From: Chersky-840 sp963811775
GTDB taxonomy: Bacteria > Actinomycetota > Acidimicrobiia > Acidimicrobiales > UBA8190
Direction of reading: 5' to 3'
Length of the DNA: 64,000 nucleotides
Assembly (NCBI GenBank): GCA_963811775.1
Contig: CAWESO010000010.1
Span: 310,001-374,000 of the forward strand
Positions 42,941 through 51,514 of this stretch are shown one piece after another. The notes under the pieces were generated by a model. That model was not told the origin of the DNA, made no database searches, and saw nothing but the letters and a program-made list of their open reading frames with translations. The position numbers and the translations under genes are program-made. Numbering within the stretch: position 1 is the stretch's first letter; the number at the start of each line of letters is the position of its first letter.

Positions 42941-44950
42941 GTGGGCACACGTCGTCGGATGTCGCACCTCCGGCCCAAACGCTTGATCGGGGCGAGGTGG
43001 TCGAGGGGCGTGCGAGCCACGATCGTCGGTGGCGTCGCTGTCCTTGTGGTCGTCACGGCGGTGATCGTCGCTGTCGTGCTCCCCAGCTCGCCGCCCAGCC
43101 GCCCCCACAGCGTGGGCGCTTCCGACCCCCCGCCGAGCGCGCCTCCGGCGCACACCCGGCTCTGCAACGCGGGGCCTGATTCCTCGCTGCTCTCCAACCC
43201 GGCAACATCGCCGCCCGCCGGGGCGGTCACGATCCCCGCCGGAGACGACTCGGTTGCGATCATGTCCAATGGGAAGCTCGTCACCGAGAACTTCGACATC
43301 GACCCGATCACCGTCTACTGGTTCGCAGCCGGGATCCACACCCTGGGAACGTCGACCTTCGGGCAGATCGACCCGAAAGCCCATGACGTCTTCGAAGGGG
43401 CACCCGGGGCCATTATCGACGGCGAGGGCATCAACCGGTCGGCGTTCGACGGGACGGCCCCCGGGGTCACCATCGAGTACCTCACCATCGAGGGATTCGT
43501 GCCCGGCACCGATGCCATCGCCGTGAACCACGACTCGGGCCCGAACTGGACCATCCAACACAACACCATCATGGCCAACACCGGGGCCGGGGTGGGTCTG
43601 GGCACCGACGACGTCGTGACGGGGAACTGCCTCTACGACAACGACCAATACGGCTTCAACGCCGTCAGCTCGAGCCCGGTCGAGAACATCTCGATCACTG
43701 ACAATGACATCTCCTCCAACGACACCAACGGTACGTACGACCAGAGCTCGTACGTCGTGAGCTACGCGGTGAGGAGCAACGTCGCCACTGTCGTGACCAG
43801 AGGACCAATGAACCTGATGGCGGGCCGCACCATCCTCATCGGTGCCGCCCCAGCCTGTGGGCTCTCGTGGTGCACCGACCTGAGCGACGACGCGCTCAAC
43901 GGGCCTCAGACCATTGCCTCGGTCATCTCGGCGCACTCCTTTACCTTCGACATCTCCACTACCAACGTCTCGATCACCCCCGATCCCACTGCCACCGTGG
44001 CGGACTCCCAGATCAACGAGGGGGCCGCCGGCGGGGGCAAGTTCTGGGACATCTCCGGCGGGGCCACGGTCACGGGCAACTGGGTCCACGACAACGGGTA
44101 CGCCGGGCTGTGGCCCGACACCGACAACGCCGGGTTCAACATCGCGGGGAACTACATCGCACACAACTGGGCCGAGGGGATCATCTACGAGGCCAGCTAC
44201 AACGCAAGGATCGCTGACAACGCCCTCGTCGACAACGCCTGGGGAGGAGGTCCGTCACCCGCCCTGGGAGGCTTTCCCGATGCCGCGCTGTATATCTCGG
44301 AATCAGGTAGCGACGCCCGCGTCCCCAGCCGGTACGGGACCACCTTCGTGGTCACCGACAACGCCTTCGACGACAACTGGGGCGGGGTTGTCATCTATGA
44401 GAACTCCAACCGGGCCTGCGGCGTTAGCAACGACGCCCTGTGCACCCTGGTTGCACCGAGCACCTACACCCTCTCGACCTGTGCGGCCCACATCCCCAAC
44501 GGCCGCACGGATGGGGTCCCCGACTACGTCGACAACTGTCGCTGGAAGTCGGAGAACATCTCGGTCAAGGACAACACCTTCGCCTTCTCCGCCACCAAGA
44601 TCGGACCGGACTGCACGCCGGCCAGGACCTGTGGCTACAACGGGTTGTTCAGCGAGGGGGGGACCACACCGTCGAGCACGTACGGCGGCAGCTGGCCATC
44701 GGGGGCTATCGACCCCTATGGGGGGTACCTGGTCGCGAACGACATCAGCAATCATCAGCACAACAGATTCGCCGACAATCTGTACTGCTCGAGCGCCGGG
44801 GACCCGTGGAGATTCGTCGGATTCACCCAAGGCAATTCCATGACACAATCGCAGTGGACGTCGGGAGAACATCATGTGCCCGGGTCCAAGGACCGATTCG
44901 ATGGGCAGGACGAGGGGAGCGTGTTCACCTCGGGCCCGTGTCGTGTCTAG
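42941..44950 (+). CDS. Membrane-anchored right-handed beta-helix protein
   Basis: A 669-residue protein with an N-terminal membrane anchor (VGGVAVLVVVTAVIVAVVLP, about residues 30-50) and a large extracellular part. From about residue 130 it consists of short strand-turn units rich in Asn, Asp and Gly, such as TIEYLTIEGFVPGTDAIAV, WTIQHNTIMANTGAGVGLG, ENISITDNDISSNDTNG and GFNIAGNYIAHNWAEGII, which are parallel beta-helix coils of the PbH1 type. Many such proteins bind or cut polysaccharide. Three or more cysteine pairs lie in the later part. GTG 42941 is the chosen start. It lies just before the polysaccharide locus, so action on the cell's own surface glycan is an inference. Confidence 0.8.
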   Translation: MGTRRRMSHLRPKRLIGARWSRGVRATIVGGVAVLVVVTAVIVAVVLPSSPPSRPHSVGASDPPPSAPPAHTRLCNAGPDSSLLSNPATSPPAGAVTIPAGDDSVAIMSNGKLVTENFDIDPITVYWFAAGIHTLGTSTFGQIDPKAHDVFEGAPGAIIDGEGINRSAFDGTAPGVTIEYLTIEGFVPGTDAIAVNHDSGPNWTIQHNTIMANTGAGVGLGTDDVVTGNCLYDNDQYGFNAVSSSPVENISITDNDISSNDTNGTYDQSSYVVSYAVRSNVATVVTRGPMNLMAGRTILIGAAPACGLSWCTDLSDDALNGPQTIASVISAHSFTFDISTTNVSITPDPTATVADSQINEGAAGGGKFWDISGGATVTGNWVHDNGYAGLWPDTDNAGFNIAGNYIAHNWAEGIIYEASYNARIADNALVDNAWGGGPSPALGGFPDAALYISESGSDARVPSRYGTTFVVTDNAFDDNWGGVVIYENSNRACGVSNDALCTLVAPSTYTLSTCAAHIPNGRTDGVPDYVDNCRWKSENISVKDNTFAFSATKIGPDCTPARTCGYNGLFSEGGTTPSSTYGGSWPSGAIDPYGGYLVANDISNHQHNRFADNLYCSSAGDPWRFVGFTQGNSMTQSQWTSGEHHVPGSKDRFDGQDEGSVFTSGPCRV

Positions 44951-44963
44951 CGCACGACACGGG
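44935..44963 (+). terminator. Strong stem-loop at the end of the beta-helix gene
   Basis: CCCGTGTCGTG (44935-44945) and CACGACACGGG (44953-44963) pair perfectly over 11 bp around a 7-nt loop that contains the TAG stop codon. No U tract follows. It is a likely terminator of the beta-helix gene. Confidence 0.65.
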
Positions 44964-45383
44964 AGGCACCAGCCGGAGCAACCGCCGGCCAGGTAGCGTC
45001 CGGCCTTCGAACCGTGACCCGAGACCTCGTTCCGCGACGTCGCGTATGCCGATGCGTTCCCCCCTGCGGCGTGGTGGGGATTACGAAGCCGGTATCCGCT
45101 TCCTCATCATCGTGCCGCTGTTCCTGCGACTGGTGAACATGGGAGGCGCCCACTCCCTGGCGACCCATCCGGGTTCGAGCCCCACCAGCACCCAACCCCT
45201 CAAAGATCTGACCACGGTGGGATCACCCCGACTTGATCAGGCTCGCGATCGGCGTCGAGCATATCGTCGGCGTCCTATCCCTGATAGCCGCACCCGGACA
45301 GGCTCGCCCCCGGCCCTCTTGTCACGGCACCGTACGTCGTGCTCGCCCGGGCCGCCACGTATCTGCCGGACCGCCACCAACCT
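44964..45383. other. Degenerate region left of the IS element
   Basis: Some 420 bases without an intact gene. One frame contains a short hydrophobic stretch (FLIIVPLFLRLVNMG) and another LIRLAIGVEHIVGVLSLIAA, which look like remnants of membrane-protein coding in different frames. The right end is one copy of a 48-bp direct repeat (45341-45388). It may be a decayed gene fragment. Confidence 0.4.
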
Positions 45384-45388
45384 CTTAG
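45341..45388 (+). repeat. Left copy of a 48-bp direct repeat
   Basis: This 48-base segment is repeated at 46454-46501 with six differences. The two copies flank the IS element. Without the insertion they would be in tandem with a period of about 52 bases, so the element seems to have landed inside an older duplication. Confidence 0.75.
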
Positions 45389-46449
45389 TACGTGTTTCAG
45401 AACTCTTCGGTGGAAACCCACGTAGGCCGAGCTGCATCAGAGGCACTTCGGCGGGCGTCGACGTGCTCAGCCTCGCCGTTGTCGATGAGAAGTTTCCAAA
45501 AACGCGCGCTACCAGCGCGTTTACCCGATGCAGGTGCTCGCGATTTGGTAGCAGAGATGTTGGGCTGGTGTGCATGTCGCCCAAACGTCGTTATCCGACC
45601 GATCTGACCGACCGGCAGTGGTCGATCATCGAGGATCTCATCCCCGAGGTAGAGCCTCTTGGCCCCGGCGGACGACCACTGGTCCACTCCAAGCGGGAGA
45701 TCGTCAACGCCATCCTCTACGTGGTGAGAGCCGGATGTGCCTGGCGCATGCTGCCGAAAGACTTTCCACCGTGGCAGACCGTCTATCGCTACTTCGCCCA
45801 ATGGCGCGACGACGGGACCGTCGATGTGATCCACGACACGCTGCGCGAGGAGGTGCGAGTCACCAAGGAGAAAAAGGGGCGAAAGCCCCGCAACCCGACT
45901 CCTTCCGTTGGCGTCATCGACTCCCAGTCGCTGCGGGGTGCCGACACCGTTTCTGCGGCAACCCGTGGATACGACGCTGGGAAGAAGGTGAACGGGCGCA
46001 AGCGCCACATCGTCACCGATACCCTCGGGCTACTCCTCGTCGTCATGGTGACGACCGCATCCGTACAAGATCGCGACGGAGGAGCCGACATCTTGAAGCT
46101 GCTGCGCAAGCTCGTGCCTACCGTGCGCCATGTCTTTGCCGACGGCGGCTACGCGGGACGTCTGGTCGAGAAGGCCAAGCGCTACTGGAAGATGACTGTC
46201 GAGGTGGTGAAGAAGCCTCCCGAGCAATGCGGGTTCTCGGTGCTGCCGAGGAGGTGGGTCGTCGAGCGGACCTTTGCCTGGCTTATGCGATGGCGCCGTC
46301 TGGTTCGCGATTACGAGCGGTATCCCGAGACGCACGAGGCAATGGTGAAGTGGGCAATGATCGGACTAATGGTGAACCGCCTGGCGCGGCCTCCCGGCCC
46401 AAAACCCTGGGCGTCGGCGCGTTGATGCGGTTATGAAACACGTACTTAG
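45384..46449 (+). mobile_element. IS5-family insertion sequence
   Basis: A complete element of about 1.06 kb. The ends are imperfect inverted repeats of 20 bases at 45384-45403 and 46430-46449 that match at 18 positions, with the common core AGTACGTGTTTCA. TTAG (or TTA) is present on both sides of the inner ends and fits a short target duplication, YTAR being usual for IS5. The single intact transposase gene lies inside. The element separates the beta-helix gene from the polysaccharide locus. Confidence 0.85.
45574..46425 (+). CDS. IS5-family transposase (DDE)
   Basis: A 283-residue transposase. The N-terminal part is the DUF4096-type DNA-binding region (YPTDLTDRQWSIIEDLIPEV) followed by CAWRMLPKDFPPWQTVYRYF. 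The catalytic residues lie in VGVIDSQSLRGAD (first D), HVFADGGYAGRLV (second D) and WVVERTFAWLMRWRRLVRDY (glutamate in the E-R-x-F motif). All three are intact, so it may be active. ATG 45574 is the natural start; the open frame extends upstream to 44440 only by chance. There is no frameshift such as that found in two-frame IS5 relatives. Confidence 0.93.
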   Translation: MSPKRRYPTDLTDRQWSIIEDLIPEVEPLGPGGRPLVHSKREIVNAILYVVRAGCAWRMLPKDFPPWQTVYRYFAQWRDDGTVDVIHDTLREEVRVTKEKKGRKPRNPTPSVGVIDSQSLRGADTVSAATRGYDAGKKVNGRKRHIVTDTLGLLLVVMVTTASVQDRDGGADILKLLRKLVPTVRHVFADGGYAGRLVEKAKRYWKMTVEVVKKPPEQCGFSVLPRRWVVERTFAWLMRWRRLVRDYERYPETHEAMVKWAMIGLMVNRLARPPGPKPWASAR

Positions 46450-46453
46450 ACGT

Positions 46454-46501
46454 ACTCGCCCGGCCCGCCACGTATCTGCGGGACCGCCGCCAATCTCATA
46501 G
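46454..46501 (+). repeat. Right copy of the 48-bp direct repeat
   Basis: This is the partner of 45341-45388, with 42 of 48 bases identical. It begins four bases after the right end of the IS element and ends about 90 bases before the asnB start codon, so it may include part of the asnB promoter region. Confidence 0.75.
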
Positions 46502-46594
46502 AGCCATGGCCGCATCGCGCTCAATTCTTGGGGCCCGCGTGACGGTGGCCGTGCTCGGACCGGGCCCCATGGGTGCCCGAGCAGGGGCCTGACC

Positions 46595-48499
46595 GTGTGC
46601 GGCATAGCGGGCACCTACCAGCAGATCGACGGCGACTCCATGGCCAGGGTGATGAGCAAGACGCTCGCGCACCGGGGGCCCGATGACGAGGGGCTCTTCT
46701 CTTTCGCCGACGACCGGGTTGACGTGCACCTCGCTCACCGGCGCCTGTCGATCATCGACCTTGCCAATGGTCACCAACCGCTCACGAAAGATGGACTCAC
46801 GCTTTGCTACAACGGTGAGCTCTACAACTACCGGGAGCTCCGAAAGGACCTGGCCGCGTCGGGAGCGTCCTTTGTCACGTCGTCGGACACCGAGGTCGTG
46901 CTCGAGGCCTGGCGCCGCTGGGGGACGGGCTGTCTCAATAGGTTCCGAGGGATGTTCGCTTTCGCCATGTTCGACGAGTCGAGCGGATCCCTCTACGTCG
47001 CCCGCGACCAGCTCGGGATCAAACCCCTGCACTATTTCAAACGCAAGAACGGAGTGGTCTTCGCCTCGGAGATGAAAGCGCTGGTGGCGGCGTTCGGTCA
47101 CGAGATGTACATCGAGCCCGGGGCCTTGGTGGCGTCCATGCTCTATTTCTGGGTGCCCGACAGCAGATGCTCGATCCAGGGGGTGGAGAAGCTTCGACCC
47201 GGGACCTGGGCAGAGTTCCGGCCCGACGGTAGCTACCGGGTCGAACCGTACTGGGAGGCGGCCCAAGTCGCCGCCGCTGCCGCCGCAGGGCCACCGGTGA
47301 ACCTGGCCGACGTCATCGAGACATCAGTGGCGACGCATCTGGTGGCTGACGTGCCCGTGGCGACCTTTCTTTCAGGCGGGCTCGATTCGAGCATCATCTC
47401 CGTCCTGGCCAAGCGGCACAACCCCGACCTCGAGGCTTACACCATCACATTCCGCCCCCAGGACCATCGCCTGGAGGCGACCCCGGACGACGCTGTGTAC
47501 GCACGGATGGTGGCGCGCCAGTACGACATCCCGCTGCATGAGATCCAGATTGCCCCCGATGTCGTGAACCTGCTGCCGCGCATGGTCGACATCCTCGACG
47601 AGCCCATCGGGGATCCCGCCGCCATCAACACGCTCCTCATGTGCGAGGCGGCTCGCGACACCGGTGTCAAGGTCTTGCTGTCGGGAACGGGCGCAGACGA
47701 GCTGTTCGGCGGCTACCGCAAGCACCTGGCCTGCCTCGTGGCGGCTCGGTATCAGCACATGCCCGATGTCGCGCTTCGCGCCGTGGCCGCCGTGGCCGAC
47801 CGCATACCGGTGACCGCGGCGGGGCGGGGACTGAGATATGCCCGATGGGCCAAGCGGTTCCTCACCTTCTCCGGGCTCCCCGAGGAGGCGGCGTTTCGCC
47901 GCAGCTACACCCTGTACGACCCTCACGAATTGGCGGCCCTGGTGAGTCCGGACCTCGACGCCCAGGTGGACGCCGTCATGGAGGAGCACCTCGAGGTCTA
48001 CAGCGACAATCGGTTGGCCGATCACGCCAACCGGATGTGTCTGGCCGACACACGGCTCTTTCTCCCCGGCCTCAACCTGGCCTACGCGGACCGGGCCAGC
48101 ATGGCTGTCTCCACCGAGGTCCGGGTGCCATTCGTGGATCCCGTGGTCTTCGAGGCCGCCTTCTCGCTGCCTGGCGATCAGAAGGTCCACGGCCGGACGC
48201 AGAAGTTCGCCCTCAAAGAAGCGGCCCGGCAATGGCTTCCCAAGGAGGTCATCGAACGTCCCAAGGCCTCGTTCTCGGCCCCGCTGCGCGCATGGATCGC
48301 GCATGACCTCCGCGAGCTGATCGACGACGTCCTGGTTCGTGGCGAGCTGGTCGAGACGGGTCTTCTCCGCCGCCAGGCGCTCGACACACTCATCGAAGAG
48401 GAGCGCACCGGTCGCGAGGACCGGTCGAAGCACATCTGGCAACTTCTGACGCTCGAGCTCTGGTATCGCCAAGCTCGCCTGGCCGGCGTGCGACTCTAG
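46595..48499 (+). CDS. asnB: Asparagine synthase (glutamine-hydrolysing)-type amidotransferase
   Basis: A 634-residue two-domain enzyme. The N-terminal glutaminase starts with the catalytic cysteine right after the GTG start (MCGIAGTYQQ) and includes LAHRGPDDEG, LAHRRLSIIDL and LCYNGELYNY. The synthetase domain has the PP-loop FLSGGLDSSI near residue 258 and LLSGTGADELFGGYRKHLA. It transfers ammonia from glutamine to an ATP-activated carboxylate. In polysaccharide clusters such enzymes often amidate a uronic acid or similar acid rather than aspartate. It heads the locus and is on the same strand as the heptose genes, separated by about 490 bases. Confidence 0.93.
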   Translation: MCGIAGTYQQIDGDSMARVMSKTLAHRGPDDEGLFSFADDRVDVHLAHRRLSIIDLANGHQPLTKDGLTLCYNGELYNYRELRKDLAASGASFVTSSDTEVVLEAWRRWGTGCLNRFRGMFAFAMFDESSGSLYVARDQLGIKPLHYFKRKNGVVFASEMKALVAAFGHEMYIEPGALVASMLYFWVPDSRCSIQGVEKLRPGTWAEFRPDGSYRVEPYWEAAQVAAAAAAGPPVNLADVIETSVATHLVADVPVATFLSGGLDSSIISVLAKRHNPDLEAYTITFRPQDHRLEATPDDAVYARMVARQYDIPLHEIQIAPDVVNLLPRMVDILDEPIGDPAAINTLLMCEAARDTGVKVLLSGTGADELFGGYRKHLACLVAARYQHMPDVALRAVAAVADRIPVTAAGRGLRYARWAKRFLTFSGLPEEAAFRRSYTLYDPHELAALVSPDLDAQVDAVMEEHLEVYSDNRLADHANRMCLADTRLFLPGLNLAYADRASMAVSTEVRVPFVDPVVFEAAFSLPGDQKVHGRTQKFALKEAARQWLPKEVIERPKASFSAPLRAWIAHDLRELIDDVLVRGELVETGLLRRQALDTLIEEERTGREDRSKHIWQLLTLELWYRQARLAGVRL

Positions 48500-48989
48500 G
48501 AATCAGCGAGTCAAGTGGAGACGGTGCGAGATGAGTCTCCTGAGTCGGCGTCCTTTCTCGGTGAGGGCATCGAAGCCCCGGTTCGCTCGTGACGCGGATC
48601 CGTTTGTAACCCGCCGCCCTCAACCCGGTCACCGAGTTGCCCGTGGTTGTCGCCACCGCCACCGGTCCAGTGACGAAGTCCACCGCCGAATGAGGATTGT
48701 CACTGACAATGCGGTGACAAAGCCTCCTCCGGATCTCCCAGGATGCCCGACCCAGGCCCGCGTCGGGCACGGAAGCGACGAACGTTCACCCGTTTGTCAC
48801 GGAGAGGCAGGGCCGGTTGTCTTCGACTGTCGCGTGCCCACAGTCCACAGAACCGAGGGGTCTCCCGGCCGCGCTGCATGGAGTCGCCCCGATGTATCTG
48901 GACACACTTCCCGAAGCTCTAACCAGGGACGACGTCGTTCGTCGAGTTACTTGGTCCAGACAAACCTCCGGGTCGGGACCGTACTCATT
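48500..48989. other. Intergenic region upstream of the heptose genes
   Basis: Nearly 500 bases without a gene. An open frame from 48531 joins the gmhB gene but is arginine- and serine-rich and non-coding in character. The region contains a perfect inverted repeat at 48696-48710 and two more TGACAAA/TTTGTCA half-sites, listed separately. Confidence 0.5.
48696..48710. promoter_or_regulatory. Inverted repeat ATTGTCA-C-TGACAAT upstream of gmhB
   Basis: A perfect 7-bp inverted repeat with one central base. GTGACAAA follows at 48714-48721 and TTTGTCAC at 48793-48800, so four copies of the TGACAA half-site lie within 105 bases. A dimeric or cooperative regulator of the polysaccharide operon is a reasonable inference. 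The regulator is not known. Confidence 0.55.
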
Positions 48990-49607
48990 GTGAACGCCGG
49001 ATCGGAGACTGGGTTGGGCACCGTGGTGGCGGGACGAGGTGGGTCGACATCTGTTACTCGTGGTCCGCGGCCGGGGATCCTTCTCGATCGCGACGGCACG
49101 ATCATTGTCGATCACGGCTATGTCGGCTGTGTCGACCGTGTCGAGTTCATAGAAGGTGCGGCCCGAGCGATTGCGCAGATCAACCGGGCCCGCATTCCCG
49201 TGGCGGTGGTCACCAACCAGTCGGGGGTCGCCCGGGGGTTCTACGGGATCGACGATGTTGCCCGGGTGCACCGCCACATCGCCGAGGTGCTCGCCCAACA
49301 CGGGGCGCACATCGACCTCTTCCTGTACTGCCCCTATCACCCCGACGGAGTGGTCGAGGCCTTTGCCCGCACCAGTGACGATCGCAAGCCGAGCCCGGGA
49401 ATGGCCAAGGCCGCGGCGCAGGCCCTCAACTTGAACCTCTCGGCGTCATGGGTGGTCGGGGATCGTCCCGAGGATGTCGGCATGGCTCACGCCGTGAACG
49501 CCTCTGCGATCTACTTGGGACCTGACGGCTCGATGTCTCCTGATATCCGACGCTGCCCCGACCTCGCGGCGGCGACCACCTTCATCTTGGAAGGGATGGC
49601 GGCATGA
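48990..49607 (+). CDS. gmhB: D-glycero-manno-heptose 1,7-bisphosphate phosphatase (HAD family)
   Basis: A 205-residue HAD phosphatase of the HisB-N/GmhB type. The nucleophile motif is ILLDRDGTIIVDHGYV near residue 33, with the second aspartate two residues on. VTNQSGVARGFYG is motif II, KPSPGMAKAAAQA carries the motif III lysine, and VVGDRPEDVGMA is motif IV. The C-x-H zinc loop of enterobacterial GmhB is reduced to LYCPYHPDG. It removes the 7-phosphate so that HddC can add the nucleotide. GTG 48990 is the best start, though a GTG at 49023 is possible. The stop overlaps the gmhA start by four bases. Confidence 0.85.
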   Translation: MNAGSETGLGTVVAGRGGSTSVTRGPRPGILLDRDGTIIVDHGYVGCVDRVEFIEGAARAIAQINRARIPVAVVTNQSGVARGFYGIDDVARVHRHIAEVLAQHGAHIDLFLYCPYHPDGVVEAFARTSDDRKPSPGMAKAAAQALNLNLSASWVVGDRPEDVGMAHAVNASAIYLGPDGSMSPDIRRCPDLAAATTFILEGMAA

Positions 49608-50278
49608 CCTCGACCTACGACCTCGACATCCTGACACCCGATGCTCCGGTCCGAGTTTCGAAATTCCCGTCCGAGCCGTACAGGCTTGCCACCTCGTACT
49701 GCGGGGCGTACCTCGAGGAATCAGGACGGGCCGCGAGCTCGATCGACCTAACCACCGTGGAGCGCGCCGCAGCGATCCTTCTCGCCGCCTACTCGAGCGG
49801 GGCTCTCGTGTTCTCGTGCGGCAACGGGGGCTCAGCCGCGGTGGCGAATCATCTGCAATGCGATCACATCAAAGGCGTGCGCAACGGGACTGACCTGTCG
49901 CCGCGGGTCGTGAGCCTCAGCTCCAACGTGGAGCTCCTCACCGCTATTGCGAATGACGTCGCGTTCGAGGAGGTGTTCGCGTACCAGCTGCAAGCCCAAG
50001 CTCGACCCAGGGACGTCCTCATCGCCATCTCGTCGTCCGGCTGTTCACCGAACATCATCCAGGCACTGACCTTCGCCCGCGCCCACGGTATCCACACCAT
50101 TGCCCTGACTGGCTTCAGTGGTGGCGAGGTCAAGTCGATCGCCGACGTTGCCATCCACGTGGACTGCACGAACTACGGTGTGGTCGAAGATCTGCACCAG
50201 GCGCTCATGCATGCCATTGCTCAGTATCTCCGCCAGTCTCGGATGAGTCCGAGCGCGATAGCGGCGAGCACCTTCTGA
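49604..50278 (+). CDS. gmhA: Sedoheptulose 7-phosphate isomerase (SIS domain)
   Basis: A 224-residue isomerase that starts heptose synthesis from sedoheptulose 7-phosphate. The SIS fold is marked by VFSCGNGGSAAVANHLQCDH, LLTAIANDVAFEEVFAYQL and IAISSSGCSPNIIQAL; the C-terminal helix has the conserved VVEDLHQALMHAIAQYLR. The first 35 residues are an extra N-terminal segment compared with E. coli GmhA. Its ATG overlaps the gmhB stop (ATGA), showing coupling of the two heptose genes. The glycosyltransferase gene follows within 10 to 90 bases, depending on the start used. Confidence 0.9.
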   Translation: MTSTYDLDILTPDAPVRVSKFPSEPYRLATSYCGAYLEESGRAASSIDLTTVERAAAILLAAYSSGALVFSCGNGGSAAVANHLQCDHIKGVRNGTDLSPRVVSLSSNVELLTAIANDVAFEEVFAYQLQAQARPRDVLIAISSSGCSPNIIQALTFARAHGIHTIALTGFSGGEVKSIADVAIHVDCTNYGVVEDLHQALMHAIAQYLRQSRMSPSAIAASTF

Positions 50279-50365
50279 CTCATGGATGACCGTACCGAGG
50301 TCCAACCCCGGCCAGACGGCGCTAGCGCCGGCCCGAGTGCACGGGGCCAAACTCGCCGACACGCC

Positions 50366-51514
50366 ATGCGGGTGGGAATCAACCTCCTGACCGAGGACCC
50401 CCGGAAACCTTCTGGGGCTCATTGGTTCTGGACCCGCATCATCCCCGAAATGGCAAATCGACTCGAACCTGCTGAGGAGCTTCACTTGCTCGTCAGTCCC
50501 AAGTCGCGGCGCGTGTACCAGGATTACGGGCCCAACGTCCATTACATCACCTTTCCATGGTCGAATGAACGCCGCACGCTGCGGACGCTGAGCGAACACC
50601 TCTATTCACCGGTGCGCTTGCCGTTTCGCCGCATCGACGTCCTCAATACCTTGATGGCGCCCATCGCCAATCCCTCCTGGTCACTTGTCATCCACATGAA
50701 GACCATGCACGCCTTCACCGCTCCCGAAGCGCTGGCGCCGGCCGCTCGCGCCTACCGGCGAATGAACTACCCGCGGTCAGCCCGGGTCGCCGACGCCATC
50801 ATCATCAACTCCGACAGCCTGCGTTCGGAGATCGAGCGATATCTCGATGTCGAGTCCGGCAAGCTAAAGCTCATCTACGAGGCGGTCGACCACGACCTGT
50901 TCAAGCCCGGCGACGCGGCCCAAGCGCGGGCCCATGTGGCCAAGTTCGGTGTCACCAAGCCCTTCGTCCTCTTTGTGTCCTCGCTGTGGCGGTACAAGAA
51001 CTGTGACGGATTGCTCAGGGCGTGGGTGACCGCACGACAGCAGTTGCAGGGCCGACAGCTGGCGATCGTTGGCCACGGCCGCGACGAGAAGTACACCGCA
51101 GAGCTCCGTGCGCTTGCCGAAGAGCTTGGTATCTCCGATGACGTCGTCTTCGTGGGCGGCGTCCCACTCGAAGAGACAGCGGCCTTCTACCGAGCAGCTG
51201 AACTGCTCGTATACCCGTCGTTCAACGAAACGTTCGGCCTTCCCATTCTCGAAGCGATGGCCTGTGGTTGTCCGGTCGTGACCTCGAACGTCAGCGCCAT
51301 GCCCGAGATCGCCGGCGGCGCCGCGCTGCTGTGCGATCCGAAAACGCCAGCCTCGATCGCCCAGGCCATCGTCGATGCGGCGGGGTCGCACTCGGATCAG
51401 CTGCGCCACTTGGGTCTGCAACGGGCCGCGCTGTTCACGTGGGGGGCAACGGCGTCCGCGACGCTCGATGTCTACCGAGAAGTCGCCGACCGCCGGCGCC
51501 ATGAGAGCCGATGA
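50366..51514 (+). CDS. Glycosyltransferase family 4 protein
   Basis: A GT-B glycosyltransferase of about 382 residues. It has MRVGINLLTEDPRKPSGAH at the N-terminus, the donor-binding region FVLFVSSLWRYKNCDGLLRA and the GT4 acceptor/donor motif VYPSFNETFGLPILEAMACG with the E-x7-E pattern. It likely transfers a sugar, possibly the GDP-heptose made by its neighbours, onto a lipid-linked oligosaccharide. I preferred ATG 50366; ATG 50282 would add a 28-residue leader of low complexity. Its end overlaps the epimerase start by four bases. It sits inside the heptose operon. Confidence 0.9.
   Translation: MRVGINLLTEDPRKPSGAHWFWTRIIPEMANRLEPAEELHLLVSPKSRRVYQDYGPNVHYITFPWSNERRTLRTLSEHLYSPVRLPFRRIDVLNTLMAPIANPSWSLVIHMKTMHAFTAPEALAPAARAYRRMNYPRSARVADAIIINSDSLRSEIERYLDVESGKLKLIYEAVDHDLFKPGDAAQARAHVAKFGVTKPFVLFVSSLWRYKNCDGLLRAWVTARQQLQGRQLAIVGHGRDEKYTAELRALAEELGISDDVVFVGGVPLEETAAFYRAAELLVYPSFNETFGLPILEAMACGCPVVTSNVSAMPEIAGGAALLCDPKTPASIAQAIVDAAGSHSDQLRHLGLQRAALFTWGATASATLDVYREVADRRRHESR

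Noticed and set aside
42752..44164. 470-codon open frame antisense to the beta-helix gene
   Set aside because: It is a shadow of the high-GC gene on the other strand and is rich in Arg, Gly, Val and Asp with no domain.
45171..45190. GGGTTCGAGCCCC resembling a tRNA T-arm
   Set aside because: Only three base pairs of the T-stem form, and no acceptor, D or anticodon arms could be drawn upstream.
44440..45573. N-terminal extension of the transposase
   Set aside because: It crosses the IS left end and part of the beta-helix gene and has no transposase similarity.
48531..48989. N-terminal extension of GmhB
   Set aside because: The added 153 residues are Arg/Ser/Pro-rich, the spacer contains operator-like repeats, and the HAD domain is complete from GTG 48990.
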